Shown here: positions 1 through 12,200 of the stretch, piece after piece | Layout of the letters: every line of letters begins with the position of its first letter | Position numbering within the stretch: the stretch's first letter is position 1 | NCBI GenBank assembly: GCA_008921705.1 | Contig: VFFE01006098.1 | Span: 518,000 to 581,999, forward strand | Reading direction: 5' to 3' | Source: Burhinus oedicnemus | Lineage: Eukaryota > Chordata > Aves > Charadriiformes > Burhinidae | DNA: 64,000 nucleotides | Position numbers and translations under genes: made by a program | The notes under the pieces: generated by a model | The model's database searches: none | The model's input: the letters and a program-made list of their open reading frames with translations, nothing else | Told to the model about the DNA's origin: nothing

Positions 1-790
1 CATGAAGTTCAACAAGGCCAAGTACAAGGTCCTTCCCCTGGGTTGGGGCAATCCCCAGTATCAGTAGACACTGGGGGATGAAGGAACTGACAGCAGCCCT
101 GCCAAGAAGGACTTGGGGGTATTGGTGGATGAAAAGCTGGACATGAGCCAGCAATGTGTGCTCACAGCCCAGAAAGCCAACTGTATCCTAGGCTGTATCA
201 AAAGAAGCGTGGCCAGCAGGTTGAGGGCGGTGATTCTGCCCCTCTACTCTGCTCTGGGGAGATCCCACCTGGAGTACTGCATCCAGCTCTGGGGTCCTCA
301 GCACAGGAAAGACATGGACCTGTTGGTGCGAGTCCAGAGGAGGGCCACAAAAATTATCAGAGGGATGGAACACTCCTCCTTTGAGGACAGGCTGGAAGAG
401 TTGGGGTTATTCAGCCTGGAGAAGAGAAGGCTCCAGGGAGACCTTATTGTGGCCTTTCAGTACTTAAAGGGGGCTTATAAAAATATGGGGACAAACTTTT
501 TAGTAGGGCCTGTTGCAATAGGGCAAGAGGTAATGGTTTTAAACTAAAAGAGGGTAGATTTAGACTGGATAGAAGGAAGAAATTTTTTACAATGAGGGTG
601 ATGAAACACTGGCACAGGTTGCCCAGAGAGGTGGTAGATGCCCCATCCCTGGAAACATTCAAGGTCAGGTTGGACAGGGCTCTGAGCAACCTGATCTAGT
701 TGAAGATGTCCCTGCTCATGGTAGGGGGGTTGGACTAGATGACCTTTAAAGGTCCCTTCCAACCTGAACTGTTTTATGATTCTATGATTT
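1..790 (+). mobile_element. CR1 LINE, 3' part, cut by the window edge
   Basis: This is the 3' portion of a CR1 non-LTR retrotransposon. The sequence shows the end of the reverse-transcriptase ORF followed by a short 3' UTR containing TTGGACTAGATGACCTTTAAAG and a terminal run of degenerate ATTCTATG units (about 772-790). CR1 copies lack a poly(A) tail and end in this 8-bp motif, which fixes orientation and the right boundary. The left end continues outside the window, so its full length is unknown. It is a close relative of the copy at 26148-26395, which has the same type of 3' UTR. The clean 3' end and long readable ORF suggest a fairly young insertion; that is inference. Confidence 0.95.
2..699 (+). 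pseudogene. CR1 ORF2 C-terminal remnant
   Basis: This is the C-terminal part of a CR1 ORF2 polyprotein (endonuclease plus reverse transcriptase), downstream of the RT catalytic core. It reads in frame from MKFNKAKYKV at position 2, through a TAG at 65-67, into a long open stretch from 113 with the conserved blocks [45 protein letters not shown] and QYLKGAY. A frameshift near 490-530 moves the end into another frame, where FTMRVMKHWHRLPREVVDAPSLE is encoded (written here only as the block around 590-655), before a TAG at 697-699. It cannot encode an intact protein. It is a useful in-window reference because the segment between LVD and the RVQRR block is complete, unlike in the copy at 36.8-41.2 kb. 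Confidence 0.9.
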
Positions 791-3700
791 ATTACTCTGT
801 TTCTAACTTTGTTTTTTAAATTCCCAATGAACAACTAATCTTTACTTAATTTTCCTAGTTGAATTCCCTCAATTTCCAACTTGTAAACAGGACCTGTCTT
901 TCTTGCACCTCATCCTTCCTTCTCTCTCCTTCTCCTCTTACAGGACACCCTGAGACTACTGACCCTAACTACACTCTGGCTGCTTCTGAAACTTAAAATA
1001 TTTCCACTTCTCAATGTCCAGTTTCTGAATCAGAAATTCAGCTTTGTACCAGCTGAATCTTCTGAGAATTCAGATAGGGCAACATAAAAGCTGAAGGATC
1101 CAGCCCCAAATAAATACACACTACTGGAATGGGAATCTTAGGGAAAATTAACCCTTTTATCAATCTCTTTGGGATCTCACTCGGTCCTGAACCAACCTAG
1201 CATCTCTTCTAGATAAAATATCTGGACTGGACAACAATTATCCAGAAAAAGAAGTCATCTCCATGCAGCTGCATAGAATCCTTGGTGCTGAATGCATTCC
1301 AGATGCCTGCAAAGAAACATGGAGAAACAGTGGAGGGACACTCCAGTAACCAAATTCAACCCAGCATAGGTGTTCCTTCTGCCCTTTTCTGCAAGTCAAG
1401 CTCTGCATGAAATTGGATGACCCTGTTAATTTGGACCACATCCCCTTAAACTGAGGTTTTCCAGACAATAGGTTATGGGTCCATGATATCTAGTTTTAGC
1501 CCATTTCATATCTTTTCTTAGCCCATTATACCTGTTCTTAGTCCATTTCAGGGCTTCTTGGATGAGGCAGTTTCTTATATGCTGGGTTTTAACAATAGAA
1601 ATTCAGAGAGCTTCACAGCTAGTCCTTGGCCTCAGTGACACTTGTGGTTATCCAGTGTAAGCTGTCGAACAGAATGGAGTGCCACACACATTGGGAACTG
1701 AATTATTAGGAGACCATGGTGAGGTAAGGAGAAATCTAAGACTAGAAATATCACACCAGAAGGAACAATAAGAAACATGACTACAAAGCATTAACTCTGG
1801 ATCTTTAGATCTTTAACATAAAACACCGAGTTGGTAGCAATTCTTTTCAGTAGGATCAAGCAAGGATCAAGCTGGTGCTTGCTATGAGTAAGGAGGATAC
1901 GATGGGCTCTTCATTCCAATCTGTTCTTTAACTTTGCCTGGTTAAAAAAGTAAAACAAAGCCCCAAAACCCACAAGACAGAATCTCAATCTCTCCACAAA
2001 ATAAATAATGAAAGCAAGCAGACCTCAAGCATCTCTGATCCCAGCACAGAATCTCAAACTTCTATAAACACTCCAGGATTTAAATATCAAGTATATTCAA
2101 TGCATCAACAACAGCAAAATATAATCCATGTTATTTCATATGACAATGCACAGAGTACAAAAATAGAAAGGCCCGCTCCATTAAGCTTGCATCTCAAACT
2201 GCACTGAAATTATAATCAACAGCTTCTTCAGGGCAAAGGAAGAGAAAACAAAGGAAGGCAGAAGAAAAAAAAAATACACAGGGGCTTTTCCATGGCACTC
2301 AGAAGAATCCAGTTCCAACCTTTTTCTGGCTCCCTGGAAAAGTGCTCCACTGTGGTCACTGAAGACAGGCTTTGCTAAATTCTGGATTCTTTACCAAAGC
2401 CCCCTTTTCCAGGACTGCACACGGAGCTGCAAACCAGGAGCAAAGTAGGATCAATCAGCAGGGTCCTCACAGCTCCCACTGCTCCACAGCCCTCCTTCCC
2501 TCTCCTGACTCAGCTTCCTTGATGTTAAGACATGCCACAAGGAAAGCCAAGACTGAATCCTACATGGGCCCATCAGTGGATCAGGAAGGTTTAGTGTGGG
2601 AGGCGTTAGGGCATGTTTAGGGTGCAGGAACCTGACCTTCAACGCAGGTTCCTTGCTCTGTTTGCTGTCGATTCAGCTCTCTCCTCTCCTGTTCTGAGGT
2701 CATAGAAAGATGGTATCGGTCCCTTTCGGATGCTTTCCAGCAAGATTTTTCAATAGACACTGGAGTATCATGCAGAATACTTCCACTGTCTTTTTTTTTT
2801 TTTTACTAGCCAGAACTTGTTGAGGTCACCATTCTAAAAGTCAAAATTTTGTGGAAAATCAAACCAATGAACCAACAAGCTTAAAGTTAAAAATGCCAAT
2901 TTTATTAGCTTTTCCTGGCATGACCTCACCCCTGGGATGTAGAAACAGGGACTAAATTCTCTGAGCAAGGAAAACAAGAAAAGTTTAGAAAAATCAGTCT
3001 CTCTGGTGCTGCTCTGTTTGGAGCATGTCTATAATTCCCAAACTCCTTCCTCAGACTCCCCAGGTTCCCTGCAGCTACAGAATCTGATTTCTGTTATTAC
3101 ATTTTTTTTCCATCATTGATTTATGTAAATCAAATAGTAAGAAACACCAGCACTCCAGCCAAAAAGAGAAATGCTGGTTTTACAGGCTCAATATTTCACA
3201 CAGATTATTCATTCTTCCTTGTGAGCAACTTCTTTTTTCCCCCTCACATTATATTTTTACTGATAGCATTAAATGCTGAATGTAGGCAATATCTTTGATA
3301 TATGGACAATTTACAACACACACAGAGAACCTTGACAGGATTCTTTTTCGTTTCTTTATCATCTTGTTCATAAATTACAGCTGCTCCAAAAAGGGGGCTC
3401 AGCAATGAGAAATCAGGGCCGTGTTTGAGGGGTGGAAGCATGGTCTATCTGTAACATATGACCAGTCAAGCTGCATTTGATTCGTATATCTCCTGAATAC
3501 ACTAAAGCAGTTTGCTTATGGCCTGAGGGTTGTATATAGCCTCGTAGGCCAGTTAATACTTTTTTTTCTGCAGTGCCCTCCTGAGTGCTTTCCTTTTTCG
3601 GGACAGCTTGGGAAAGGACAAGAGGGGAGAGCCGACAGGATGAATTCATGCAAGAAAAGCCACACCAGAGCAGACCAAAAGTTTGCCTAGCCCAGCTGCA

Positions 3701-5930
3701 ACTACAGAGTCACGTAGCCTGGTGATGGACAGCAGTTGCCACCCGAAGGGACCTCAGGAAGTTTATAACAGGCTGGTGTATTTTGCTAGCCTCCGGTGAT
3801 ATGCCTTACAAGTTGCTGGTCTTTTTGCCATCATTCTGGGATAGTTGCAGTCCATTGCAAGCCCACATCTTACACTTTCTCTCCACTTTTTCCCCATTAT
3901 GCCACCACAGGGAAGGTGCCAGGCTTGGTTTTCTGCATAACTGCTGTAGGAATGAGCACAGCTGGCAACTTTCCTCTGCCATCAGAACAGCAAGTGCCGT
4001 GGGGCTCCCTTGACTTGCATGGATGGGGTTGTGTCCCTGAGCGGCTGTCAGGACGCTCATGCAAGGAAGGACGTGCCTACTTCTCCATCATCGCTGACAG
4101 TACTCATACCAGTCGGACACAATTTTGAGACTGACTGTGAGACTTCTCCACTTTTTGCCCTTGAGAGTTGTATCCATGGAGTCTCCTTGCCCTCTTTCCC
4201 CCAACTCCCTTCGAATTCAAAACAGCTGCCATTGGCAAAGATCACAGATCAAGAGCCCAATCTTCCGTGTTAGGATGACAAGGGTGCACGTTCAAGGCCT
4301 TCCTGTGGAGTGGAAAGGCAGCTGGAAAAAACAGAGCTGGGTGAAAGCCAAGAAGAAAAGGGACAGATGAATTTTGAGTTTCCTTCTTCTTCTTCTGGAA
4401 TGAAAAGATTCTGTTTCTTCCTCTGGGTCACAGTAGCAGCAGTATAGGACACTTAGCAAATTGGTAGAAATGGAGGGATGAGAGTAAAATGCCAGGCATA
4501 GAGTTGTAATGCTGTGAACGGAAAACACGTGGCATTTTTTCAGAAACTCTTAACTCACCCTAGTAAGCTGCTGCTGTGTAAATGCAAACTTCTCACTTTG
4601 AAGTTCATCACATGAAGACACATTCAAAACATAGGAAATGGCCTGGGCTGGGTGGCCCCATACTGAGAAGGTTGTTCATCACTGTTGCATTTCAGCAGGG
4701 TCATCCAGAGCTTCCTAGGTTCTGGGTGCTCTGTACGCTTGGGGGAAGGCACCATCTGATCACACAGGAGCCCTAGACAAGGAAAACACAACTTCCACAA
4801 CCTGCTAACCTTGGGTTACCGTTTTAGGTCACAGACTATTTCTAGAGGATCATTTCAGAAGACAGTACTATGCGCGTTAGTAAGCTAGAGTAAGCTGTAT
4901 TAATCTTACCGTTCATGCATCTGTAGCCATTTTCTGCTGATTGTATGCAGCATTTCTCTGCATAATTGTATACTGCCCGCGAGGGTCTGTTACAAACAGA
5001 ACTTGTGTTTAAAATAGAGTTGTTAATCTGATTCCCCTTTTTGTTTTTCAAGGTATATGTCAATGCACACCTGTTATCAAACATCTGTAAGTAAAATTAC
5101 AGCAGCTACCTTCATGCTATCTGAAGTCATGGTTCCTGCCTGACTACTGGTTCCTGGATCATGATTGTGAAGCTATTATGAGTTGGGATAAAAACAATGT
5201 CAACACTGACAGCTTTGGCACAGGCCTTCCCACAAAACAATTGCCTAATTGCTCTGCCTCTAAACCTCTTTCCACATGGCTACTCCTACGGATGGGTAAT
5301 CTGCCTCCAGCTGAGCCCAGAGACCTCCTTTGCACCCAACCCCTTGTCCAACCCGCAGGGTCTGCAATCCTTTTGCCTTCTGCAGGGTGGCCCAGAGTCT
5401 GTCACCTTATTTCTAATCTGAGCCTGGAGAAGGGCCATCCTCTCTGACAACTTTGCTCTTTTCCACCAGATAGATTGTCCTTACAAAATATACTGCTTCT
5501 GTCTACAAACTCGGTCTTGCTAAAATAATCAAGGCTTTCTGTTATGACTATGACAATACTCTGGCTCTCTTATTGCCTATTACTGGAGCACATTTGAGAT
5601 TCTCTGGACTTTTCTACCTGTCCTTACCATAAGCTATGTGGAAACATTTTGCAGCTTGTGGAATTAATGATTTGTCAGTCCTCCTGGACTAGCCACATAT
5701 TGATGAGTTGCCCACAGTTCTGCAGGTGGACACAGCATGGTATAGATAGTCCCTCCTGTGCTGTGAATTTTTTGCAGTACCATAATCAAGTTATTCCACG
5801 GTTATCTTATTCCTGTAGGGAATCACAGATTGTGAGCAAATTGAGGAATACATAGACTGTCTACATGAAGGAGATACTTGTATATATTCTCTGCTTATGA
5901 ACTCTCCACAGACTGGTCTTGCTTTCTTAC
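791..5930. other. Unique non-coding stretch, no gene seen
   Basis: I see no transposon, RNA gene or convincing coding exon here. Reading frames are all below about 110 codons, overlap on both strands, and carry no recognisable domain. The features present are a T14 homopolymer at 2791-2804 and a weak three-unit degenerate repeat around TTAGCCCATT at about 1494-1556. A few AT-rich segments occur (2000-2200, 3100-3300). It is consistent with intergenic or intronic bird DNA. Confidence 0.6.
2791..2804. repeat. Poly(T) tract, 14 nt
   Basis: An uninterrupted run of 14 T directly follows CTTCCACTGTC. No adjacent retroposon is recognised, so I treat it as a simple homopolymer rather than the tail of an insertion on the reverse strand. 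Confidence 0.85.
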
Positions 5931-6290
5931 AAATCATAGAATCATACAATCATTTAGGATGGAAAGGATCTCTTGAAATCATCTTGTCCACCCCTCCTGC
6001 TCAAGTAGAGTCACTTAGTGCAGCTTGCCCAGGTCTGTGTCCAGAGTGTTTTGAGTATCTCCACAGACAGAGACTCCACAACCTCTCTGGACAACCTGTT
6101 CCATTGTTGCACCACCCTTACAGTAAAAAAGGCTTTTCCTGTATTCACATTGCATTTCATATTTTTTTAATTGGCACCCATTGCCTCTTGGCTCATCACT
6201 GGACATAACCAAGAAGAGCCTGGCTCCTTTGTCTTCATTAGCTACAGTCAGGTATTTATGCACATTGCCTCCATCATTCCATTTATGGGA
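5931..6290 (-). mobile_element. CR1 LINE 3' fragment, reverse strand
   Basis: On the + strand the element opens with AATCATAGAATCATACAATCA (5931-5951), the reverse complement of the CR1 terminal 8-bp repeats, so its 3' end lies at about 5931. It continues through the reverse complement of the CR1 3' UTR and the last ORF2 codons. On the minus strand the C-terminal signature is readable with changes: DKGARLF, RGNG, a degraded FFTVRV block (SLFYCKGG) and a degraded [10 protein letters not shown] block (MEQVVQRGCG). The stop that normally ends ORF2 is near 6012-6014. The 5' boundary at about 6290 is uncertain by some tens of bases. It is more diverged than the other copies and is 5'-truncated. 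Confidence 0.85.
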
Positions 6291-9200
6291 CAAACATATA
6301 AACCCCATAAGCAATATCAGAAACATTGCCCATTGCACCCATTCAGTTCAGCTACATACCATGTTTGAGAAGAGGTTCATTTTAGCTGACGAGGTAGCTT
6401 CCAACACTGACAATGGTGATTCATGGCAGGAGACTGCCTGAAATTCAGGACCTGGACAGAAGACACCAGTGGTCTGGACAGGGTCAAGTCAAGGTAGTCA
6501 CCATCTCAGCTTTATAAACTATGTTCATTCTATTGTTTCATTGTTCTTCCCATCACGATCATGCTCAGGGCTTTTTCCCCAGCTGTATACTAAATCCATA
6601 AGTGATTCTGCTAGAGCCTGGACTTACTTCTCTGGATCACAGTGAGCCAAGCTGTTTCATCACCTGCCATCCACAATTGGGTTTTCTTGAGCCTGAGTTC
6701 ATTAAATCCACTGTGTCAAAGACAGGCTTAACATGGACCTTGTATTTGTAACTTTCAAATAACATATCCTTTAGCACAGATCTCTCCTGAGCTGTAGACT
6801 GCAGGTGATGTTCAGTTTCTCCTGAATGAATCTAACACCAAAAGAACAACTACAAGCCCTGTTATCAAGAACAAGGTTGCCTCTAATTCTTTGATCCGTC
6901 TCACAGCCCCATCAGATACTTCTGTCGCCCCTTTCTCCTGCAGAGCTCATGCTCTGGCATGAACCAGCGCCATAATTCATTCAGAAGCAAAAGACCTTAA
7001 TTTCATTAGTGCTAAATCCCTGGTAGAAGAAAACCCAGTAGACAAAAGAGAAGCTGAGAATTGAGAAGCTGGAGATTAGCTTTTGTGGTGACTCACGGGA
7101 CTCATGACAACACATCAGCACATAATAAAATGTCACACCATGAAAAATCCTCATTGTCTGGCCATAAATCCTTTTCCTTGCTGGGTCGTCTCCCTGTCTT
7201 CTGCTCTGCTAAAGGCCACAGAACTGTTCAGACTCTCTTGTAGAGGTCCCTGAACAATGCAGATTTCAGGAAGGGAGCTAATACCCTCCCAGGCTGGGGC
7301 TTGGGAGGTCATTCTTTGGCTCTGAGAGGAACTGGATTGACATTTCTTTGGAGCTAGGGCTGAGAAGCAGAGTATTAGCCAGTCAGAGAGGCAGAGCAGA
7401 TGCCTAACTACATGATACAACAGTAAGGAGGAGGAAAGTGTGGTCTGTAGTCACTGCCCTGATGGTGTTCATCACTCTTTCTTGTGTTCCATGACAAAGG
7501 GGAGTAGCTTCAATGTCAGCAACAGGGAGCTCCTGGTTTTGGAGTATTCTGTCACCATGCTGTTGGAGCACTAATGGGGAACAAGCAGACTCACATCGTT
7601 GCAGGCAAAGGAGATAGGCATCACTGATCTCTTGTTGTTTGAGTCGATGCTGTAGCCACCAACCAACTGCAATAGGAAAGAAGGTCCCTGTCCCCTGTTC
7701 CAGCTGTGGTCTCTGCAAGACCTGTTTTGGAAGGTGGGATCCCATGCTGAAAAAGGCAAAGCTCTGTCTATTTTGGGGGTTCCACTGGGACATTAAGAGT
7801 GGCTGGTTCTTAGGACTTGGACCACTCTGGACATGCCTAGGAGCACACATACAGACGGTATGTGATGGGAATTATATCCTCTAACTTTGGGCCCTCTGTC
7901 TAATGCACAGAGACAGAACTGCCTCGTGAGGCGTAGTCATCCCACCTGATCTATACCCAACGGTCAAAAAGAGAGTGTAGACATCTGCTTTGGAATGGAC
8001 ACATGCCTTTTACACAACTAAAGGTAAAGGAGGTGAATCCTCCCATGTGAAATAGTTCCAGAAAGTAAGCAGTCTACAACATCAGCTATGAGTCAAGCAG
8101 ACTATTGTGTTTCTGGATCATGGATGTGGGCTGTTAGAGATGAAAGTAGAATGTAAGAATTTCTTCTTATTTTAGATCTAGCTGTATTACATATGTCTCT
8201 CAGGGCCAGCCATGCTTTCACAAGCACATTACTTTCACAGGTTGTTGGCAGCAATTGCGGTGCCTGTAGCTGAGATGCCTTGTGCTGACAGAGGACATGA
8301 AAGCAGGTAAACTCTGGGTCCAACAGACCCTATGTATGACCTAGGATAAGCATTCCATAAGGGTCAACACGTTTGTTGCCTCTGACTTCAATACAAGAAG
8401 GGACAGGTCCCTTTGTAACCCATCTTAAGTCAAAACATGAAAGACAATTTGGGAGTTGCTTTTCTATGCTGAAAAGAGGGCATTAGTCAGAAATGTGGTG
8501 ATAACATGACCATCCTCCTCTTCAGAGCAAAGAGCAAGACAAGTGGTGAAAGAGACATTGTCACCTGGCAATAGCTGAATCTAACTCCCACACAAGAAGA
8601 GACCTCAGTTCTGCTCCCTGTCTGGCAGACCAATGTTTTAAAGCATTCATGGAAATAATGTAATCGGATCAGATGTTGTCTCCCTGGACACATAAAACAG
8701 CTTTGTCCCTGCAAAGATGTGTGTTGAGACTGGACAGATGTCCCCAGGCTATGCATTCATACTGGACAGATGGACGACTACCTTCAGCCACACAGAGAAG
8801 CTGTTCTTGGCTCTGGTGGGCACCACTCCAAAGAGTGTGATAAACCACCAGCCAAGATGTCGGCAAACCTATTCACTTTTTTATCTTGGGTGCTATCAGT
8901 GCATTTATCATGTGCAAAGGAAACCATTTGCTTACAAGGTTTAACTTTGGTAAGGATTGCTACCACCAAGCATGTACAGTTAACAAGTTTGTTTCTTCTT
9001 CTGTTGAAGTCACCAGAAGATTTTTCATTGACGTTGTAGAAACCAGTATCAGGCTCTGAAAGACAAGTTTTTTCCTTTGGATGATTTGAGCCTGACAAAA
9101 AGCTGTTTTGTTCCATCCCACAGGGATGTTACGCAGTTACACAGCTGGGGCCCTGGAGAAGATTACACTTCTATTTTACAGAGAAGCTGTCCTAAAATAG

Positions 9201-12200
9201 TCCAGAGAATGACTGGAGAATGGGGAATTCCCATCTCACCCTAGATGTTTCCCATAATCAGCCCTTGCTCTTGCTGACTGGTTGCATTCATCTACCCAGG
9301 AGCAGAGTGTTTGGGTGAAAATTGCATTGTCCATCTGAATGCTCGGTAGCCAAAAATTTTGGGCATGCAACACTGAACAGTATGATGGGACAATCTCCCC
9401 CTGGTGCAAGCTCCTGTCCTTTTCTCTAGTAAGGGCAAAGGTTGTCTATCCAACTGTCTTAAGACAGGCCTTCTAGAAATACCTGCAGATAGACCCAGAG
9501 TTCAGAGCTAAATAGAGCTGCTTCTTTTTTATTCCATATAGCAAATAAAACTGATTAAGGTTTAACAGCTTCTCACAGTGGAAAAGTCACCATGGTCATT
9601 ATTGAATGGATCATTCTTGAAACTGGCCATGGACCTTTCAGTCGAACAGCTTTTCCAGGAGGACTTTTTCACGTCATTTAAATTTGGTGTGGAAAAACCT
9701 TTGATTTGTATGATACAAGAATGAAATACCTCATTTTCTGTCTGACCTTAATTATATTTTTGATATGAAGTGATGACTTCATTGTGATTTTGATTTCAAG
9801 TGACATTTTTCTTTCCTGTGGACATTACATTAACAAAGTGGGACCTCCAGACTTTAAGCTGCATTCTGAGCTGATTTTGCTGAAGAATTTTGTCTCTAAT
9901 AATGTAAAAGGCATCTCTTCACTGCCTAAACTGCCTGATGCATTGTGAGAATCAATGGCCGACCGTGACACGGGAGGTATAGTTCAGCCAAGGAACAAGG
10001 CAAATAGTACATAGATGGTAGTGGGCAAAATAACATTACAAGAAATACGTCAAAATGAGAAAACACAGATCGACAAAGGACGTGACTTCCAGCAGAATAC
10101 TGAGGAACATGTTAATGAACTCAAGATAAGACATATTGATTTGGGAATTTATTTAAGTGCCCTCTGGGTTAAAATTCCTGAAGCCAAACAATCTGGCATG
10201 TCTGGATCTCTCGGAACTACTAGGCTGTAGAAAATTTTGGAGTGTCAATGTTCTTGACCCAGTTTGCAAGAAAAATCCAATGTTGGTATTTTCATGGGGA
10301 GTTGGATGAATTTTCCATTCTATTCTGCTCAACATAGCCTTGCCATTTGAGAATGGGTGCAGGATCCCTCAGTTAAGGGAAGAGGGGTGTTGTAAACACT
10401 GGAGGTGGAGGGCTGGAGCATCTATCACCAGCAGTTGCCCTTCCTCCACCCACTCCTTTTGTTATGCCTCTGTCTCAGAAAATACACCACCTCACTCCGG
10501 CTCACAGCCAGCAGATCTTGTTATCCTTTTGTGATACAAACTGAAGAGCTCTCTCATTTCAAATTACTGTTCCCAAGCAGGTACTTACAGACAATGATAA
10601 ATTACCCCTTAACCTTTTGTCTGTAGCACCAGGCAGCATATGACTCCCAATCCTTAGACATGTGTCCTCCCCCTGCTCCTGTCATCATCATCTCCAAACC
10701 TTCAGTTCCTATGGCTCTTCCCTGAACTGTCTCCAACTAAATAGCATCCTTCTGGAGCAAAGACAAAATGAACAAAACACAGGGGGGCAGAGGTACCCAG
10801 GCAAATACAAAGCCTCCTGTGGCCACGTGGGTGTTGCTGGGCTGATGCTTGCTCTGATCCTGGTTGGCAGCAGATGCTTGCCAAGTACTCTTGCTCATCA
10901 CAATTGCAAAGCAGTTTGACGTAAGACCCTCCTCAATTCCTCTCCAAATGACACTAATCTCTCCCTTCCAAAAGGGCACCCCGACACCTAAAATACCCCC
11001 TCTCCTCATGCTGCCTGTCTTCGAGAGACACATTAACCAAAATGACCCGAGGACCCTTATCGCTACAGTGATTAGGTAGCACTGGGTTGGGAAAAGTTGA
11101 TTCTACCTCATGGCAGGACAGCTGGCCTAGAAGATCCCCATTGGTCCTAATTGCTGCGATATTATGAGATTTCAACCCTTAGACACTGTATAAATGGGAG
11201 GGAGCTCTGTAAAGAGATAGAGGTCTCCCTCCATGACTATGGAGTCTGCAGAAACCTCGACAGGTTTCAGCCCTACCCAGTATAGTGTAAAGTTACTTGT
11301 AACATCCTGTTCTGGTAACATTTTCTCTGTCTTTTCTCTAGTCCAGACAAACACTGAAATGAGCCCTACACAATCCTTCCAGCTGTTCTTCTGACATACC
11401 TGCTACTTGCCTACCACTGCTGGGAATGGGCAAGCAACATCCACTGGTACCTCATCAATCATCTCCAAATGACACACCATAACGTGTAGGAAGCTTAAAT
11501 CAGTGGCTGCCACAGACCAGTGTGCTGTTGGGGTAGATGAAGCTGTTTTACTTTTCTATTACATCTGACAGCTGGACCAGTGCCAGGACAGCATGGTTTC
11601 ATGATGTGTCTCTAAATTACAGTTGGACTGTGACATACTCCATCAGCGTTAATTCTATCCACAAGACATTCAGAGTGAGGAGAAAGGTTTCTTTCAGTCT
11701 GCCAGTGTATTGATCTGAGTGCACAGGACCCTTGGTGGGAATGAAAAAATGTGCTGGCATTTGTGAAAGTGAAAGAGGCTGCCTTGTATTTGGTGGCTGG
11801 GAGAAGAAGAAAAGGCTGCTTGTCAAATTCAATGAGCGGTTTCATATGTAGGGAGCTGTTTATGGCCCTTTCTAATTGCTGTAATATTCCTGCTGCAGCC
11901 ACAACTCTTTTTCTAGCTGCTTCACTTGCTCTGACAAATCAGCTGGCAGGAGAAGAGAAAACAGTAAAGTAAATAATTTAAGCAATGAAAGGAACAGTGA
12001 CCGGTCCTGCTGATTTCTCGATCTCTGCTCTCTGCCTGCAGGAAGGTGTCCAAATGACATGCAAGGACTAGCCATGCCCCGTCAAGTATTGGCCTATTGA
12101 CCTCTAGCTGTGGCCAATCTGCTACACACACCTTGAGGGAAAGGCTGCCTTCTTTCCGTACAGTGCGTCTCATAAATTGTGCTTTATCATCCATAGGAGC

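Noticed and set aside
7404..7850. 148-codon minus-strand frame
   Set aside because: No similarity to a family I know; competing frames on both strands indicate chance.
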